Assembly (NCBI GenBank): GCA_020072585.1
Contig: JAIQGL010000040.1
Span: forward strand, 1 to 49,689
DNA: 49,689 nucleotides
Source: Terriglobia bacterium
GTDB taxonomy: Bacteria > Acidobacteriota > Terriglobia > Terriglobales > Acidobacteriaceae
Direction of reading: 5' to 3'
The notes under the pieces were generated by a model. That model ran no database searches. It was not told the DNA's origin and worked only from the letters and a program-made list of their open reading frames with translations. The translations under genes were made by a program, and so were the position numbers. Below, in pieces: positions 12,001 to 18,341 of the stretch. Positions within the stretch are counted from its first letter, which is position 1. Every line of letters begins with the position of its first letter.

Positions 12001-13663
12001 TCGATGGCATCTGTAGCTGGGCCCAGGAATCAGTCTTCAGATCGAACTCGACGTGCTCATGCGGCATATTGAGGGGATTGAAGCCGAAGTCTGCCAGAAT
12101 GCGCGATCGCTCATTGCCCTCAATCACCATCCTCTCCGGGCTTACTGATGAGAATTGGGCAGATGGAACTCGCTTCATCGGCTCCGGCAGTCCCGCAACC
12201 TGCGGAAAGGCTTTCGCGGCATTATGATTTTCTTCCTCTGAAGTCTGGTTCTTCACAGGGTCAGCAATCATCATGATGATGTCGATGACATCATCGGGAC
12301 TGCCGCTTCCGACAGGACGACAAAGGAATATGGGTTTGTTGTCAGGGCGAAATTTATTCTTGAATTGAAGATTGCCCTCGTCATTGAAAATATTCTGCTC
12401 ACGCAAATCATCCAGCATCTTGTCGATCTCAGGGTCTGCATTAGCGGAGGAACTGAGCTTGCATCCGAGGGTTGCACCCAGGCTCAGCACATCGCGTCCT
12501 TCCGCCGCCAGAACTTCAATGATCTTCACGATCGCAAATTCCAATCCTCCCAGGGGCATATCTGGAGGATAGAATTCCAGGTCCATCAAGTAACCGTTTT
12601 CTTCAGCGCACATTGCGGAAATGAGGATGGCATTCTGCAGAACATCATCGAGATAGGTCAGGAAGAGACGGTGCTCTGCTCCTAGTGTGCCGGCGAGAAT
12701 TTCCGCTCTAACCTCGTGAACCAACGGGTTGACCTTTGTTTTGGGTTCGCACCATCTATCGATGATCGCAACGATATTCCGGTCTATCTCCGGATTGGAG
12801 CCGCATTGATACTCTTGTGTCTTACATACGCCGCATTTCTCGAACTTGGATACCTGGTAGCGCAGACGGCGCATCGCTCCGCCTTCAAGGGTGAATTCCT
12901 TTAGATTCAGTATGCGCTGTGCCACACCAAACGGCGTCGCCGAAAAGACTGTGTCGCCGACTGGCGGGATTTCCCTGTCGCCCATGATGTTGAGCTGGAA
13001 CTTGTTCGCGGTGCAATATACGCACAATTCTTTCAGGAGAGCGGGAAAATATTCTTCCGGCCCGGTATAACCGTAGGCCATGACAATATTCCTGCTTCGT
13101 CCGTAATTGAAATAGCCGCGTCTTGCGCTGCCAATGAATAGGTTTGGCGCAATTATTCTTGTCCCGCGCGAAATGCTGCTTTCCCGCTTGTAGCGACTGA
13201 AAAGCGTTTGCACGAGTTCTCGTAGTTCAGGATTTACATAAGCCTCCTTTTCCGTTATGCGAATCGGGACTGCTTTTTCGGCAATCGGAGCTGTTCGATT
13301 TACGGGCGGCTTTGCTCTTTCAGAGACTTCAACCGGTTTCAGAGACCGGCCGTTGGTATGGGCCAAAGAATCGCCGTTCTGCAACTCTTTTGTGAACCTG
13401 GCAGCGAGCACCTGCTCGTGGTTGCACACAAAGTAATTTGCCAGATCACTGATGGTGAAGTATTCAAAGAGCAGGCTCTTGGGCAACGTGCCGAAGTCCG
13501 TCTCCAGTCTTCTGATGATCTTTAGCACGTAGAACGAATCAATCCCCAGCTCGCCGAATGGAGCAAGCGAGTCGAACTTTGAACTTGAAGCCCCGGAAGT
13601 TTCCGCAATAAGGGACTTAAGGTACGACTCGGTTAGGTCTTGTAGCAGTTCCTGATGAATCAT
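1..13663 (-). CDS. Giant trans-AT polyketide synthase with N-terminal ACP, GNAT-fold and PLP-lyase domains (3' end beyond left edge)
   Basis: Open from ATG at 13663 to the left edge, over 4550 codons; an in-frame TGA seven codons upstream fixes the start. Domains seen: ACP (about 5-80, LGIDS, Ser43); a GNAT-fold DUF2156/lysyl-PG-synthase-C-like domain (about 155-430, LEGGAMRRLR and PPDMPLGGLEF); a beta-eliminating-lyase domain (about 490-910) with VIDGTR, NNAAGGSPVS and the PLP lysine K747 in TKDF. Then KS1 (C1174, HGTGT), DH1, KR1, ACP (S2465); KS2 (C2749), DH2, KR2, C-methyltransferase (about 4000-4320, EIGAGTGG), ACP (S4429); and the start of KS3. There is no AT domain, so discrete ATs must load it. 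DH1 and DH2 keep the catalytic His and Asp but have Asp or Asn for the Gly of HxxxGxxxxP. KR2 has YSAGC where YxxxN is expected. The domain order is seen directly; the sulfur chemistry suggested by the lyase is inference. Confidence 0.95.
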   Translation of the reverse strand, partial: MIHQELLQDLTESYLKSLIAETSGASSSKFDSLAPFGELGIDSFYVLKIIRRLETDFGTLPKSLLFEYFTISDLANYFVCNHEQVLAARFTKELQNGDSLAHTNGRSLKPVEVSERAKPPVNRTAPIAEKAVPIRITEKEAYVNPELRELVQTLFSRYKRESSISRGTRIIAPNLFIGSARRGYFNYGRSRNIVMAYGYTGPEEYFPALLKELCVYCTANKFQLNIMGDREIPPVGDTVFSATPFGVAQRILNLKEFTLEGGAMRRLRYQVSKFEKCGVCKTQEYQCGSNPEIDRNIVAIIDRWCEPKTKVNPLVHEVRAEILAGTLGAEHRLFLTYLDDVLQNAILISAMCAEENGYLMDLEFYPPDMPLGGLEFAIVKIIEVLAAEGRDVLSLGATLGCKLSSSANADPEIDKMLDDLREQNIFNDEGNLQFKNKFRPDNKPIFLCRPVGSGSPDDVIDIIMMIADPVKNQTSEEENHNAAKAFPQVAGLPEPMKRVPSAQFSSVSPERMVIEGNERSRILADFGFNPLNMPHEHVEFDLKTDSWAQLQMPSIDAQMSGLHAQLQQPANVDESLRLVFPFSYFVLTASGQAAENIFFRAWPKKGVALQNLLFPSTIFHQIDKDFTSKELPHRAVFDLNSHDQYKANLDWEALQAQVAQDPGAIALVCVEVGNNAAGGSPVSMQHLRDVKVLLARHSIPLVIDGTRVVENAQFLIEQDGECAGKSVWTVVREILSFADAVIGSLTKDFCVNKGGIIATNDVKLFHRLEEVVHEAGPGVDLIDRKMIALSLQNRKHIEAKVLRRMEGVRLIWHALREHGVPVVHPAGGHCVLIDVKQIPEFKDFKYPVASFLAWMYVNTGIRAAAHSVGMQRHTSINDLVRLAIPVGMKRDQVDDMIGRLLQLFDRKINIPEIVLESSVPQPLGIVHANYRLINYHNIAGKMVAGPDFTSTDQQKDIAGAASSDFHAVPVSTKLSESSSPSALQAATHASRDPESNRSDRNGKPHKTQDVAIVGMAGRYPKAKNLSELWENLRQGKDCIEEIPADRYEMRLKQGSASKYRGGFIDGVDKFDSLFFNISPREAAMLDPQERLFLEVAWEAIEDAGYYPEILASEDGSRNVGVFVGAVWAMYQMFDGEEDPTGKTIPPNSFLWSIANRVSYWMNLSGPSLTLDTACSSSLTALYLACEAIHAGECSAAIVGGVNLDLHETKLEINAGGGALSKDGVCRSFGKGANGYVAGEGVGAVFLKPLDQAIRDKDNIYGVIKSAVVNHGGRASGYTIPNPKAQTNLILSALEKAKIDARSISYIEAHGTGTELGDPIEISGLSSAFKSYAVENQTCAIGSVKSNIGHLEAAAGIASVSKVLLQMKHRKLAPSLHSSQLNEFIDFANSPFYVVQRLEDWKSREIDGAQEPPRAGVSSFGAGGANAHVVLESYEPLQQVDEGPAPANELIFPLSAKTEDQLREVAVRLEKAIRENNYRLMDVAHTLQAGRKSFEHRLAISAATKEELLEKLACFLNGKKSEGIARGQVKNSESITRLLNRKEKEEFIQLLSQSRRPYELADLWVDGLFADWRGFESNPSCKRVSLPTYPFADKRHWAGKNSPARSFLQPAVAVHPMVDTNESTFERQLFKKTFHDRDFFIYDHHVADIPTLPGVAYLEFARKAGEIAAGRKVQKIKNIVWISPISVQNSTPKEVFIELKPNDATVRFEVFSYDKNGGKVPHSQGTLLYATKQEEAAEPEFIDLQSVRARCAKAIEGKDAYPRFKSFGLNLGPSFQVLQEVYKNENEILGILKLPEFRQNDLQSMVLQPSLIDGSLQAGMGAHLGEELGEMFVPFSIGEVEVLHPLQSKCFSYATEMQGGKNGNRESTRLVKSDVLIVDETGKVLVKIRESVGVPLREVHKKTAPDAEADGFSKLNYSYEWEKAPLMPENPPRPGTHSIVLFDTQETLRDLYRERLRQEGKSSDQIVLVQPGDSFQDAGGYSYKINPRNKEDYTKLFQSLAESKYPIENICFAWTLGQPAPLDEKCLDEALVNGVYSFLFICQSLIQQKLESKVQLLYLYSTKQDEIQPSNEAVSGFIKALRVEHSKLLCKTLEVRQDGSGYDQILNAISAELQAQTQDATAVRYHAEERYIKKLRTFNFEEAAGSSPFQSVSIREKGVYLITGGAGGLGLIFAEFLSKEYKARLVLTGRSTLSAEREAKLDELRKSGAEVIYLTADVSNREDVSKLVNESNARFGQINGIIHAAGVLRDSLVRNKKPEEMSAVFAPKIYGTLHLDEAIQNENLDFFVLFSSVAAVGGNAGQCDYSFANHFMDSFAGARELLRAKGARSGKTLSLNWSLWADGGMRVDEQTELYFKKTLGIKPLSTATGLEAFVQGLASERSQFAVVEGVQEKVELAWGLRKKEPAPAISVPASSSQAEAPIADGKDADLAAWLQKELSKIVMEFLKLDAADVAVDKILLDLGFDSIGLTTFANTINEKYQLDITPVLFFDYPSIAEIAKYLSAERKNDLLRFYQGSAGKTQTAAPLQASRPPAGAQPAANLQEPTFAISKGWNSSALDREVAPAISGGGFSPELRFINHPIAIVGMSGVMPQSEDLNEFWENLKNSKDMITVIPPDRWKWEDYYGDPLKEPNKSNSKWGGFMKEIDKFDPLFFGISPREAQMMDPQQRLFLETVWKAIEDSGQKVSDLSGSRTGLFVGVANQDYVNVMNNLEVALDGYSASGNSHSVLANRISFLLNLRGPSAPIDTACSSSLVALHRAIESIHTGSCDMAIVGGVQIMLSPAGHISFGMAGMLSGDGKCKTFDKRANGYVRGEGCGAIFLKPLSVAEAEGNHIYAVIRATAENHGGRVTTMTAPNSSAQAALLVEAYEKAQIDAATVGYIECHGTGTSLGDPIEIQALTKAFSEMYKKHNHAPAEIPHCGLSSVKTNIGHLETAAGISSLLKALLAFKHKQIPANINFEEINPYINLKGTPFYIADKLTPWEAAIGEDGLPLPRRAGVSSFGFGGANAHIVLEEYVSPERRPPARPQEPQLIVLSAKNEDRLKAYVQSMHAYLEKESVELVDFAYTLQVGRDEMLERLALVASSTEDLQQKFAEILKGETPKDCYRDNIRNKATKPQTAEGSGGESLVSDLIEKKELSKLAELWVSGTKIDWNSLHKSDAPKRISAPTYPFARERYWIAGAEGKTFQVRRDRGPADIAKLHPLVHRNVSTLTTQKFASRFSGQEFFLADHKASNQAILPAVAYIEMVAAAGELSGEQKVQFIRDMVWMSPLIVEEDAKEVEVSLTPLKNEIDFAVKTQDKGHSITHCRGKLGYSGAVSGPEALNIGEIQECCSETVAGKDLYAFIHAAGLNLGKAFQVVQKVHTSKTQCLAVLQLPEHLKGEANQFCLHPVLLDSAVHTAVSMVKRNKPSIPWSIPYSVSEVQIRQSLKDVCYAYAAWDIDSIKDEKSFIKLNISFLDKNGTVLVRMKDFAAKPILQASAKGSAKEETDQHKKTGSDSGIEAGLQSLVPVWNRARLETSGRDIPAKTTKILLLGGDENQLGWVRSSYPNSQLLSLPPKASVELIEKEIGNGSFDQLLWIAPDAHTNAGRNDELIERQEEGVVAVFRIIKALLLSGHASKKLQWTIITSKTQRVLENDRIQPAHAGVAGLVGSLAKEYPQWDLRLLDVDSLASVSVQECLSLPWDKQGNGLAHRQGEWFQQGLALMATLPQGPPVYRQNGVYVVIGGAGGVGEVWSRFMIEKYQAKLVWIGRRECNPTIQGKINSMARLGYAPLYIQADAANLDSLEHALKEIRETYPTIHSVVHSAIVLNDQSIARMDEAGFRASLSAKVDTSVNMDRVFGNQELDFMLFFSSIVSFVKSPGQSNYSAGCTFKDSFAQKLQQERAYPVKIMNWGYWGSVGIVADESHNELMRRMGIGSIEAHEGMASLQALVNSEVSQMALIKTLNSEAVAGLRLSETVTHYPKVTPAVLPEVQAALAKRPSVKSIAVLEQELPSAEMSELATEIFASSLKSLGLFSNGIHRIADLSLEKQPAPYYERWLSSSIFYLQQQGLLADDLTFIRGVRELAGLWAEWEEKRSVWAANPNLQAQIALFEACLKALPGILSGKQRATDAIFPNSSMQLVEGIYRGNVLADHFNETLSDTLISCIEQQLAADKNQKIRIVEIGAGTGGTTAKLFPILQRFPIEEYRYTDVSKAFLMYAEKHYKPQLPALTTSIFDVSRPLAAQSIAADHYDVAIAANVLHATPNIRQTLRNAKAVLKNQGVLLLNEISTWSLFNHLTFGLLEGWWLNEDTELRLPGSPGLSTEKWREVLAEEGFESIFFPAQEAHKLGQQVVVACSNGWVRQSLIKKLPLQPSMGLKKDDAKAGNSVGTKNAPKETPISCSTGLTEPMGNDYIKRVLVEKLSAALKIDADRIRHDAPVAEYGVDSIIGVDLIRTINETLRIELETMALFEHSTVDQLAQYIWTNWQSVIAGQLGQVQSTFQKSASTDATVAPDQGLEHRFLKTDLPAAADQQTNFVQKHENNSGNVGVEPIAIIGMSGRFAGSESLDEFW

Positions 13664-13863
13664 TTTTCGGGCCGCCTGAATTCAGATTAAATCGGGAAAA
13701 TTTGAAAGGTGAATCAACTGACGTGCAGTGTTTCTTGAAGATTTTTGCGCACCAAGACAAATCAACGTGCTCGCGCTTGACCCAATGCATCAGGACCGGC
13801 AGACGGCTGATGTGCGAGAGCAACGGGGGCAAGGCACTGACGAGCGCGCCACAGTGGACTGGT

Positions 13864-15243
13864 TCAAATCTTAATTGTCTTCCATCTGCCATCGATCCAG
13901 AGCCCGCTAATCAACACAGTCGCAAGCAGACTATATGCCACTTGAACGAACCACAGTTGCAAAAGACCATAATGTAAGTAAGGCCCAACAAACCACACTA
14001 TAGGTAGAAAAAGGAGCCATTGAGTAGTCAGAGAAATGATCATGATCCGCTTGCCATCACCGAGGCTATTTAACGTATAACCAAAGATATACATCAGGCT
14101 AAATATTCCAGCCGTTGCAGCCTCGAGCCGCAATGGAATATTGGCGATTGACATTGTGTGTGGATCAGAAAGAAAGATTGACAAAAACACTTTAGGGAAC
14201 AAAAGCATAGGAAGTCCCAGCGCGGTAATGCCAATGACTCCCAGTTTTCCTGCAGTCCATCCCCACTGGGTAGCTCCTTCAAGATCGCCCTCGCCTACGG
14301 TCCTGCTGACCAACGTTGCAGAAGCCCTGCCTAATGATGTTGCCAGGATACTTAATACCATTGTGACTCTAACCAGAACATTCGCAGCAGCCAACTCCGC
14401 CGTTCCCACCTGGCCAACCATCCGCAGAAAAACAACATAGCCACTCGCAAAGAAAAACGCCGCAATGTTGATGGGCAGCCCCAACCTGACAATGCGCATG
14501 ACCAGAACCCGCTCTGGTTTTGCGCTCAAGAACCCATCGTTTCGGAAACGGAAGTGGACAATCAAACAATGAATGATGACGCCTACATAAAGAGACAACA
14601 CTGTGCTGATGGCAGATCCCGTAGCTCCCAGGGCAGGAGCACCGAAATGGCCGAAAATGAAAATATAATTCAGGAAAGTGTTAAGGCAGGTCATGAGAAG
14701 GACTACTGACATGTATACGCGCGGCTTTTCGATTCCTGTCCAGTAACCGCTGAACGCGTATTGCATACCTACAGCGACAATGCCGAGGTTTAGAGTCCTA
14801 AGAAGGGGGATCCCTATTTTGGTTATATCGGGATCAGAAGAAATGAGGGAGAAGAAGAAGGGGCTTAGCAGGAAGCAAATAGCGGCAAGGGGTATTCCCA
14901 CAACAAGTGCGATCAATAGGCCTGCGGTGAGCGGTAAACATCGAGGCTCCGTGGAACGCTCGCCTCTTCTACGAGCCACAATACCTCGTATTGAAGACGC
15001 TAGTCCCTCCACTGAAGCCAGGATAAGACTATTACTAAAGACTGCCAGCCCCAGAGCTGCGACGGCTTTGTTTCCTAATCTTCCAACCATGGCAAGGTCA
15101 ATCAACCCCATTAGCAAGGTAGAGCCTTGAGCAAGGCTTATGGGAAGCGCCAGCCTGGATATCGCCGTCATTCGTTCTGAGGTAGATATCAGAGGACGGC
15201 TCTGTATCGGCAGTGATGCTGGAATTGTTTGCACTTGTGACAT
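13864..15243 (-). CDS. MATE-family efflux transporter
   Basis: A 459-residue polytopic membrane protein with the two-bundle layout and usual length of MATE (multidrug and toxic compound extrusion) exporters. The N-terminal half carries LALPISLAQGSTLLMGLIDL, a typical first helix with the ID motif, followed by MVGRLG. MATE proteins use proton or sodium gradients to export drugs. The gene sits between the START-domain gene and the giant PKS in the same orientation, so it probably exports the cluster product or gives self-resistance. The ATG at 15243 has no strong Shine-Dalgarno sequence. The fold is clear; the substrate is inferred from position only. Confidence 0.9.
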   Translation of the reverse strand: MSQVQTIPASLPIQSRPLISTSERMTAISRLALPISLAQGSTLLMGLIDLAMVGRLGNKAVAALGLAVFSNSLILASVEGLASSIRGIVARRRGERSTEPRCLPLTAGLLIALVVGIPLAAICFLLSPFFFSLISSDPDITKIGIPLLRTLNLGIVAVGMQYAFSGYWTGIEKPRVYMSVVLLMTCLNTFLNYIFIFGHFGAPALGATGSAISTVLSLYVGVIIHCLIVHFRFRNDGFLSAKPERVLVMRIVRLGLPINIAAFFFASGYVVFLRMVGQVGTAELAAANVLVRVTMVLSILATSLGRASATLVSRTVGEGDLEGATQWGWTAGKLGVIGITALGLPMLLFPKVFLSIFLSDPHTMSIANIPLRLEAATAGIFSLMYIFGYTLNSLGDGKRIMIISLTTQWLLFLPIVWFVGPYLHYGLLQLWFVQVAYSLLATVLISGLWIDGRWKTIKI

Positions 15244-15513
15244 TTGGCTTCATGCCCCTGCTTTTCGAGCAAGGCAAAGGCGGCCCTATTGTATGGCTTC
15301 AATCTATCGTCTGATCAGATTTACACTTGTGAGTTGTTTATCGGTGAACAAAGCCCTATAGAGAAGAATGAGCAGGCCAAAATTAAGGCAGGGTAGCTGG
15401 CGGTATTTTCTATGTGCCAAGTTTGGCCTGCCGCGCTCTACCGCTGCGCCAGGGCCGCCTGGATAGTAGAATCGGCGGAGCCTGGACCAGATGCACAAGC
15501 GACTTGGCGCCGC

Positions 15514-16299
15514 TCATGGCACCGAGTTGGCTTCGGTGAGACTGGCCGTCGAGTTGCTACTCTTCTCCTTGATGAAATCGAATTTCGCGTTTTGGTATCT
15601 CTCCGTCCAGCCTTGCAGGTGCGTGAGTATGTGATACATGCTTTTGGGTCGCTTCAGATTGAACGCCGCCATCGGTGCAAATCCACCAAAATCAAGATTA
15701 TTTTCGATCTCGACTTCGAGTTGTCCATTGTCCAGCGGCGTAAGTCGCCATTTGTTGTTCATGTCGGTCACCCGGAGAAAGCCTTCCTTGGGAGGGACTT
15801 TATCCGCGACCGCGGCTACAGTCAGCAGAACTTCTTTGGTATTCGGGTTTTGATAAAACTGTGACCTGATCACGAAGTCTCTTTTACCAAAAGGGGAGAA
15901 GTCATACTGAAAATAGTTATACTGAAGCAGTTCGCCTACTCGCTCTACTTCATATGATTCGGTGCAGCCCTGGACTTTGCACGTCTCCGGATTCTTCATC
16001 CAGGCTACGACGCCAGCTAGCGTTGAGTGGATTTTCCCGATGGCCTTGAACTGTACCACCTCTGTACCGGGAGTCTTCAAGGAATAGACTTTTATTCCGT
16101 CCTGCTCCAAGACCAACTCCCATTGATTAGAGCCGGAAAACTTCCAAATCAATTGTGCAAAAAAGATTAGCACCACGAGAGACACGCTCACACGAAACAG
16201 AATTCTGGCGAGCCTTTTGCCCCATGTTTTGGACTTAACTTCCGGACTTTCAGTTTTCTTTTCTTCCAATGCATCGATTTGCGCGGATGTTGCTGTCAT
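15514..16299 (-). CDS. Membrane-anchored START-domain lipid-binding protein
   Basis: About 261 residues from ATG 16299, chosen because GGAG lies six bases upstream; a TTG four codons earlier is possible but less likely. A charged N-terminus is followed by one transmembrane helix (about residues 33-50, VSLVVLIFFAQLIW). A START/SRPBCC-type domain follows, opening with WELVLEQDGIKVY and including FAPMAAFNLKRP near the end. START domains bind lipids or other hydrophobic molecules in a deep pocket. In a PKS cluster beside an exporter it could present a hydrophobic intermediate or protect the membrane. No catalytic residues are evident. The START call is by motif order; the role is inference. Confidence 0.75.
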   Translation of the reverse strand: MTATSAQIDALEEKKTESPEVKSKTWGKRLARILFRVSVSLVVLIFFAQLIWKFSGSNQWELVLEQDGIKVYSLKTPGTEVVQFKAIGKIHSTLAGVVAWMKNPETCKVQGCTESYEVERVGELLQYNYFQYDFSPFGKRDFVIRSQFYQNPNTKEVLLTVAAVADKVPPKEGFLRVTDMNNKWRLTPLDNGQLEVEIENNLDFGGFAPMAAFNLKRPKSMYHILTHLQGWTERYQNAKFDFIKEKSSNSTASLTEANSVP

Positions 16300-16567
16300 G
16301 TTCTTCTCCAAGCCTTGTGTAATCTAAAGATTTATTGGATCTGTTAAAACAGGTTTACGGGTAACTATTGGTGCTGCTGCGTGTTGATATTTGTTCTTAT
16401 TCCTGCTGAGCTACAACAGTTGTAAATTTTGGAGGCGGCGGAGAGAATTGCACTCCCGATTGTCTGCTTTGCTGGCAGACGCCTTGCTGTCTTGGCTACG
16501 CCGCCTTTTAACTTTGGGAATGAGTATTGGGGGCCGTACTAATGGAGAGGGGCCCCTTGCCGCGCCG

Positions 16568-17467
16568 TTATCTCCCCGCCATCGCGGGGACACTCTCGCT
16601 GTTTTCTTCTTGTTGAATTTGTTGCACTAATCGCGTCAACACATTTCCCGGACCCATTTCGCTGAATTGCGTGACGCCCTGACCGATGAGCAAGCGCATG
16701 CTCTGCGTCCATTGCACCGAATTCGTGATCTGACTCACCATTAGAGACTTAACGGACTCCGACGCATTGCAGGCCGGGTACAGTTGGGCGGTCGCGTTGG
16801 CAACCACCGGCGTTTGCGGCGCTGCAAAGGACATGGGCGCCAGAAAATCACCGAATGCTTTCGCGGCATCCGCCATATAACGCGAATGGAAGGCGGCGCT
16901 GACCTGAAGAGGCATATACATTCTCGCGCCTCCTTTTTCAAAGATCGGCGCTACGCGCTTGATGTCTTCGACCGGCCCCGATAGCACAATCTGCGACGGC
17001 GCATTGAAATTGGCGACATCGAGGCTCGCGAGTCCGTTTTCCTTGATCAGTCTTGCGACGGTGCTGGCGCTCAGGCCAATCACCGCAGCCATGCCGCCAT
17101 TCCTGGCTTGCGACATCAGTTCGCCGCGCTTCTTGACCAGGCGCAGGCCGGTCAGAAAATCAAACACGCCCGCTGCCAGCAAGGCATTATATTCGCCCAG
17201 GCTATGACCTGCCACGTAAGCAGGATGCGTGCCCTGACTGACAGCCTTATAGTAATGAAGCGCATTGACCACATAGAGGCAGGGCTGGGTGAACTGCGTT
17301 TCTTTCAAGCGATTCTCCGCATCCTCCAGACACAGCTTGCGTAAGGAATAGCCAAGAATCGCGTCCACGTCCTTCTCAACCGCGGCATATTCGTAGACTT
17401 CATCGAACAAACCCTGACCCATGCCACGTTTCTGTGAACCCTGACCGGGAAATACAAAAGCAATCAT
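16568..17467 (-). CDS. Discrete malonyl-CoA:ACP acyltransferase (trans-AT)
   Basis: About 299 residues from ATG 17467, which begins MIAFVFPGQGSQ and has AGGAGAG a few bases upstream; a longer ORF start is not supported. The AT motifs are FPGQGSQ, the nucleophile elbow GHSLGE and the specificity motif AAFHS, typical of malonyl-specific enzymes and of PksC/BaeC-type trans-ATs. It is the expected donor of malonyl extender units to the AT-less modules of the giant synthase at the left end. It is followed by the START gene and lies 10 bases downstream of the PPTase gene, so it is probably co-transcribed. Confidence in family and malonyl preference is high. Confidence 0.93.
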   Translation of the reverse strand: MIAFVFPGQGSQKRGMGQGLFDEVYEYAAVEKDVDAILGYSLRKLCLEDAENRLKETQFTQPCLYVVNALHYYKAVSQGTHPAYVAGHSLGEYNALLAAGVFDFLTGLRLVKKRGELMSQARNGGMAAVIGLSASTVARLIKENGLASLDVANFNAPSQIVLSGPVEDIKRVAPIFEKGGARMYMPLQVSAAFHSRYMADAAKAFGDFLAPMSFAAPQTPVVANATAQLYPACNASESVKSLMVSQITNSVQWTQSMRLLIGQGVTQFSEMGPGNVLTRLVQQIQQEENSESVPAMAGR

Positions 17468-17477
17468 TGAAACTCTC

Positions 17478-18341
17478 CTATTGTGATTGTTGTGCATAAT
17501 GCAAACGATCAAATGTTGAAAACCGCAGGAACTCGACAGGAATTTCCTTTTCGCTCAGCATCGGAACCGTCTCCCGAACGATCAGGGATGGCGATTCGAG
17601 GCAAATTCGGCCCGCGCAGACCGCCACCAGATATTCTGGCCTTGGCCGCAACTGCCAGAACTGCCATTGCCCCGGATCGTCGGCCAACTCGGGATTGATC
17701 GCGATCTCAACCGCTTGCTCATCGGGGTAGTGCAAGCTGAACTTGTCGAGGGGCAATGACAAACCCATGCCACGCGCCTTGATGTACGATTCCTTGAACG
17801 TCCAATACTCGAAGAATCGATACTGCTGTTGCTGCTGCGGCACGGCAGCAAGGTCCGCAACTTCTTGCGGCGCGAAATAATGGTCCGCGATTTCAATTGC
17901 CGCTGTGCGCGCGCGGAAATTCTCAACGTCCACCCCTAAAGCGCGGCCCTTCGTCACTCCCAGGACGATCAGGCTGTGCGTGTGGGAAATGTTGAACGAC
18001 AAACATAAGTCTCTTGCTTGCGCATTGACGATGTCGGGGCGTCCATAGGCATTCGCCGAAAAAACCCATTCCCTGGGCTGGATAGGCGCGTAGCGTGACA
18101 ACACAGTCCTCACCAGAGCCCGGGTCACCAGGTAACGGCGCCGGTCTCTGGCAAAATAGAACCGCGGTTCCTGTTCTCTCTCCACGTCGTTAAGCAGGTC
18201 CCGGTAGGCTGACAACAGCGGTTCTTCATTGATCTCGTCATAAAAAGCAAGCCACAAATGAATCTCGGAGGGCGTGAGGGAGATGGTCCGGTCCATTTTC
18301 ATTGGACCAAATGACGCGCGATCCGCGCTGTTAGCACTCAT
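17478..18341 (-). CDS. Sfp-type 4'-phosphopantetheinyl transferase
   Basis: About 287 residues. It attaches 4'-phosphopantetheine from CoA to the conserved Ser of carrier proteins, converting the cluster's ACPs from apo to holo form. Motifs seen are FNISHTHSLIVLGV, LGVDVE and WTFKESYIKARGMGL, the Mg/CoA-binding Asp/Glu and WxxKES signatures of the large Sfp class. ATG 18341 is chosen because it overlaps the stop of the metallophosphoesterase by 11 bases, suggesting translational coupling; an internal ATG at 18302 is the alternative. A cluster-specific PPTase fits the many ACPs here. Confidence 0.93.
   Translation of the reverse strand: MSANSADRASFGPMKMDRTISLTPSEIHLWLAFYDEINEEPLLSAYRDLLNDVEREQEPRFYFARDRRRYLVTRALVRTVLSRYAPIQPREWVFSANAYGRPDIVNAQARDLCLSFNISHTHSLIVLGVTKGRALGVDVENFRARTAAIEIADHYFAPQEVADLAAVPQQQQQYRFFEYWTFKESYIKARGMGLSLPLDKFSLHYPDEQAVEIAINPELADDPGQWQFWQLRPRPEYLVAVCAGRICLESPSLIVRETVPMLSEKEIPVEFLRFSTFDRLHYAQQSQ

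Noticed and set aside
12300-13200. GNAT domain of the giant PKS as a CurA-type GNAT loading decarboxylase
   Set aside because: Its motifs (LEGGAMRRLR, PPDMPLGG) match the DUF2156/lysyl-PG-synthase-C group rather than the malonyl-decarboxylating GNATL, and it follows rather than precedes the ACP.
95-13400. Many plus-strand ORFs of 60-190 residues inside the giant PKS region
   Set aside because: They are opposite-strand shadows of a continuous minus-strand PKS frame; none shows a domain or ribosome binding site.
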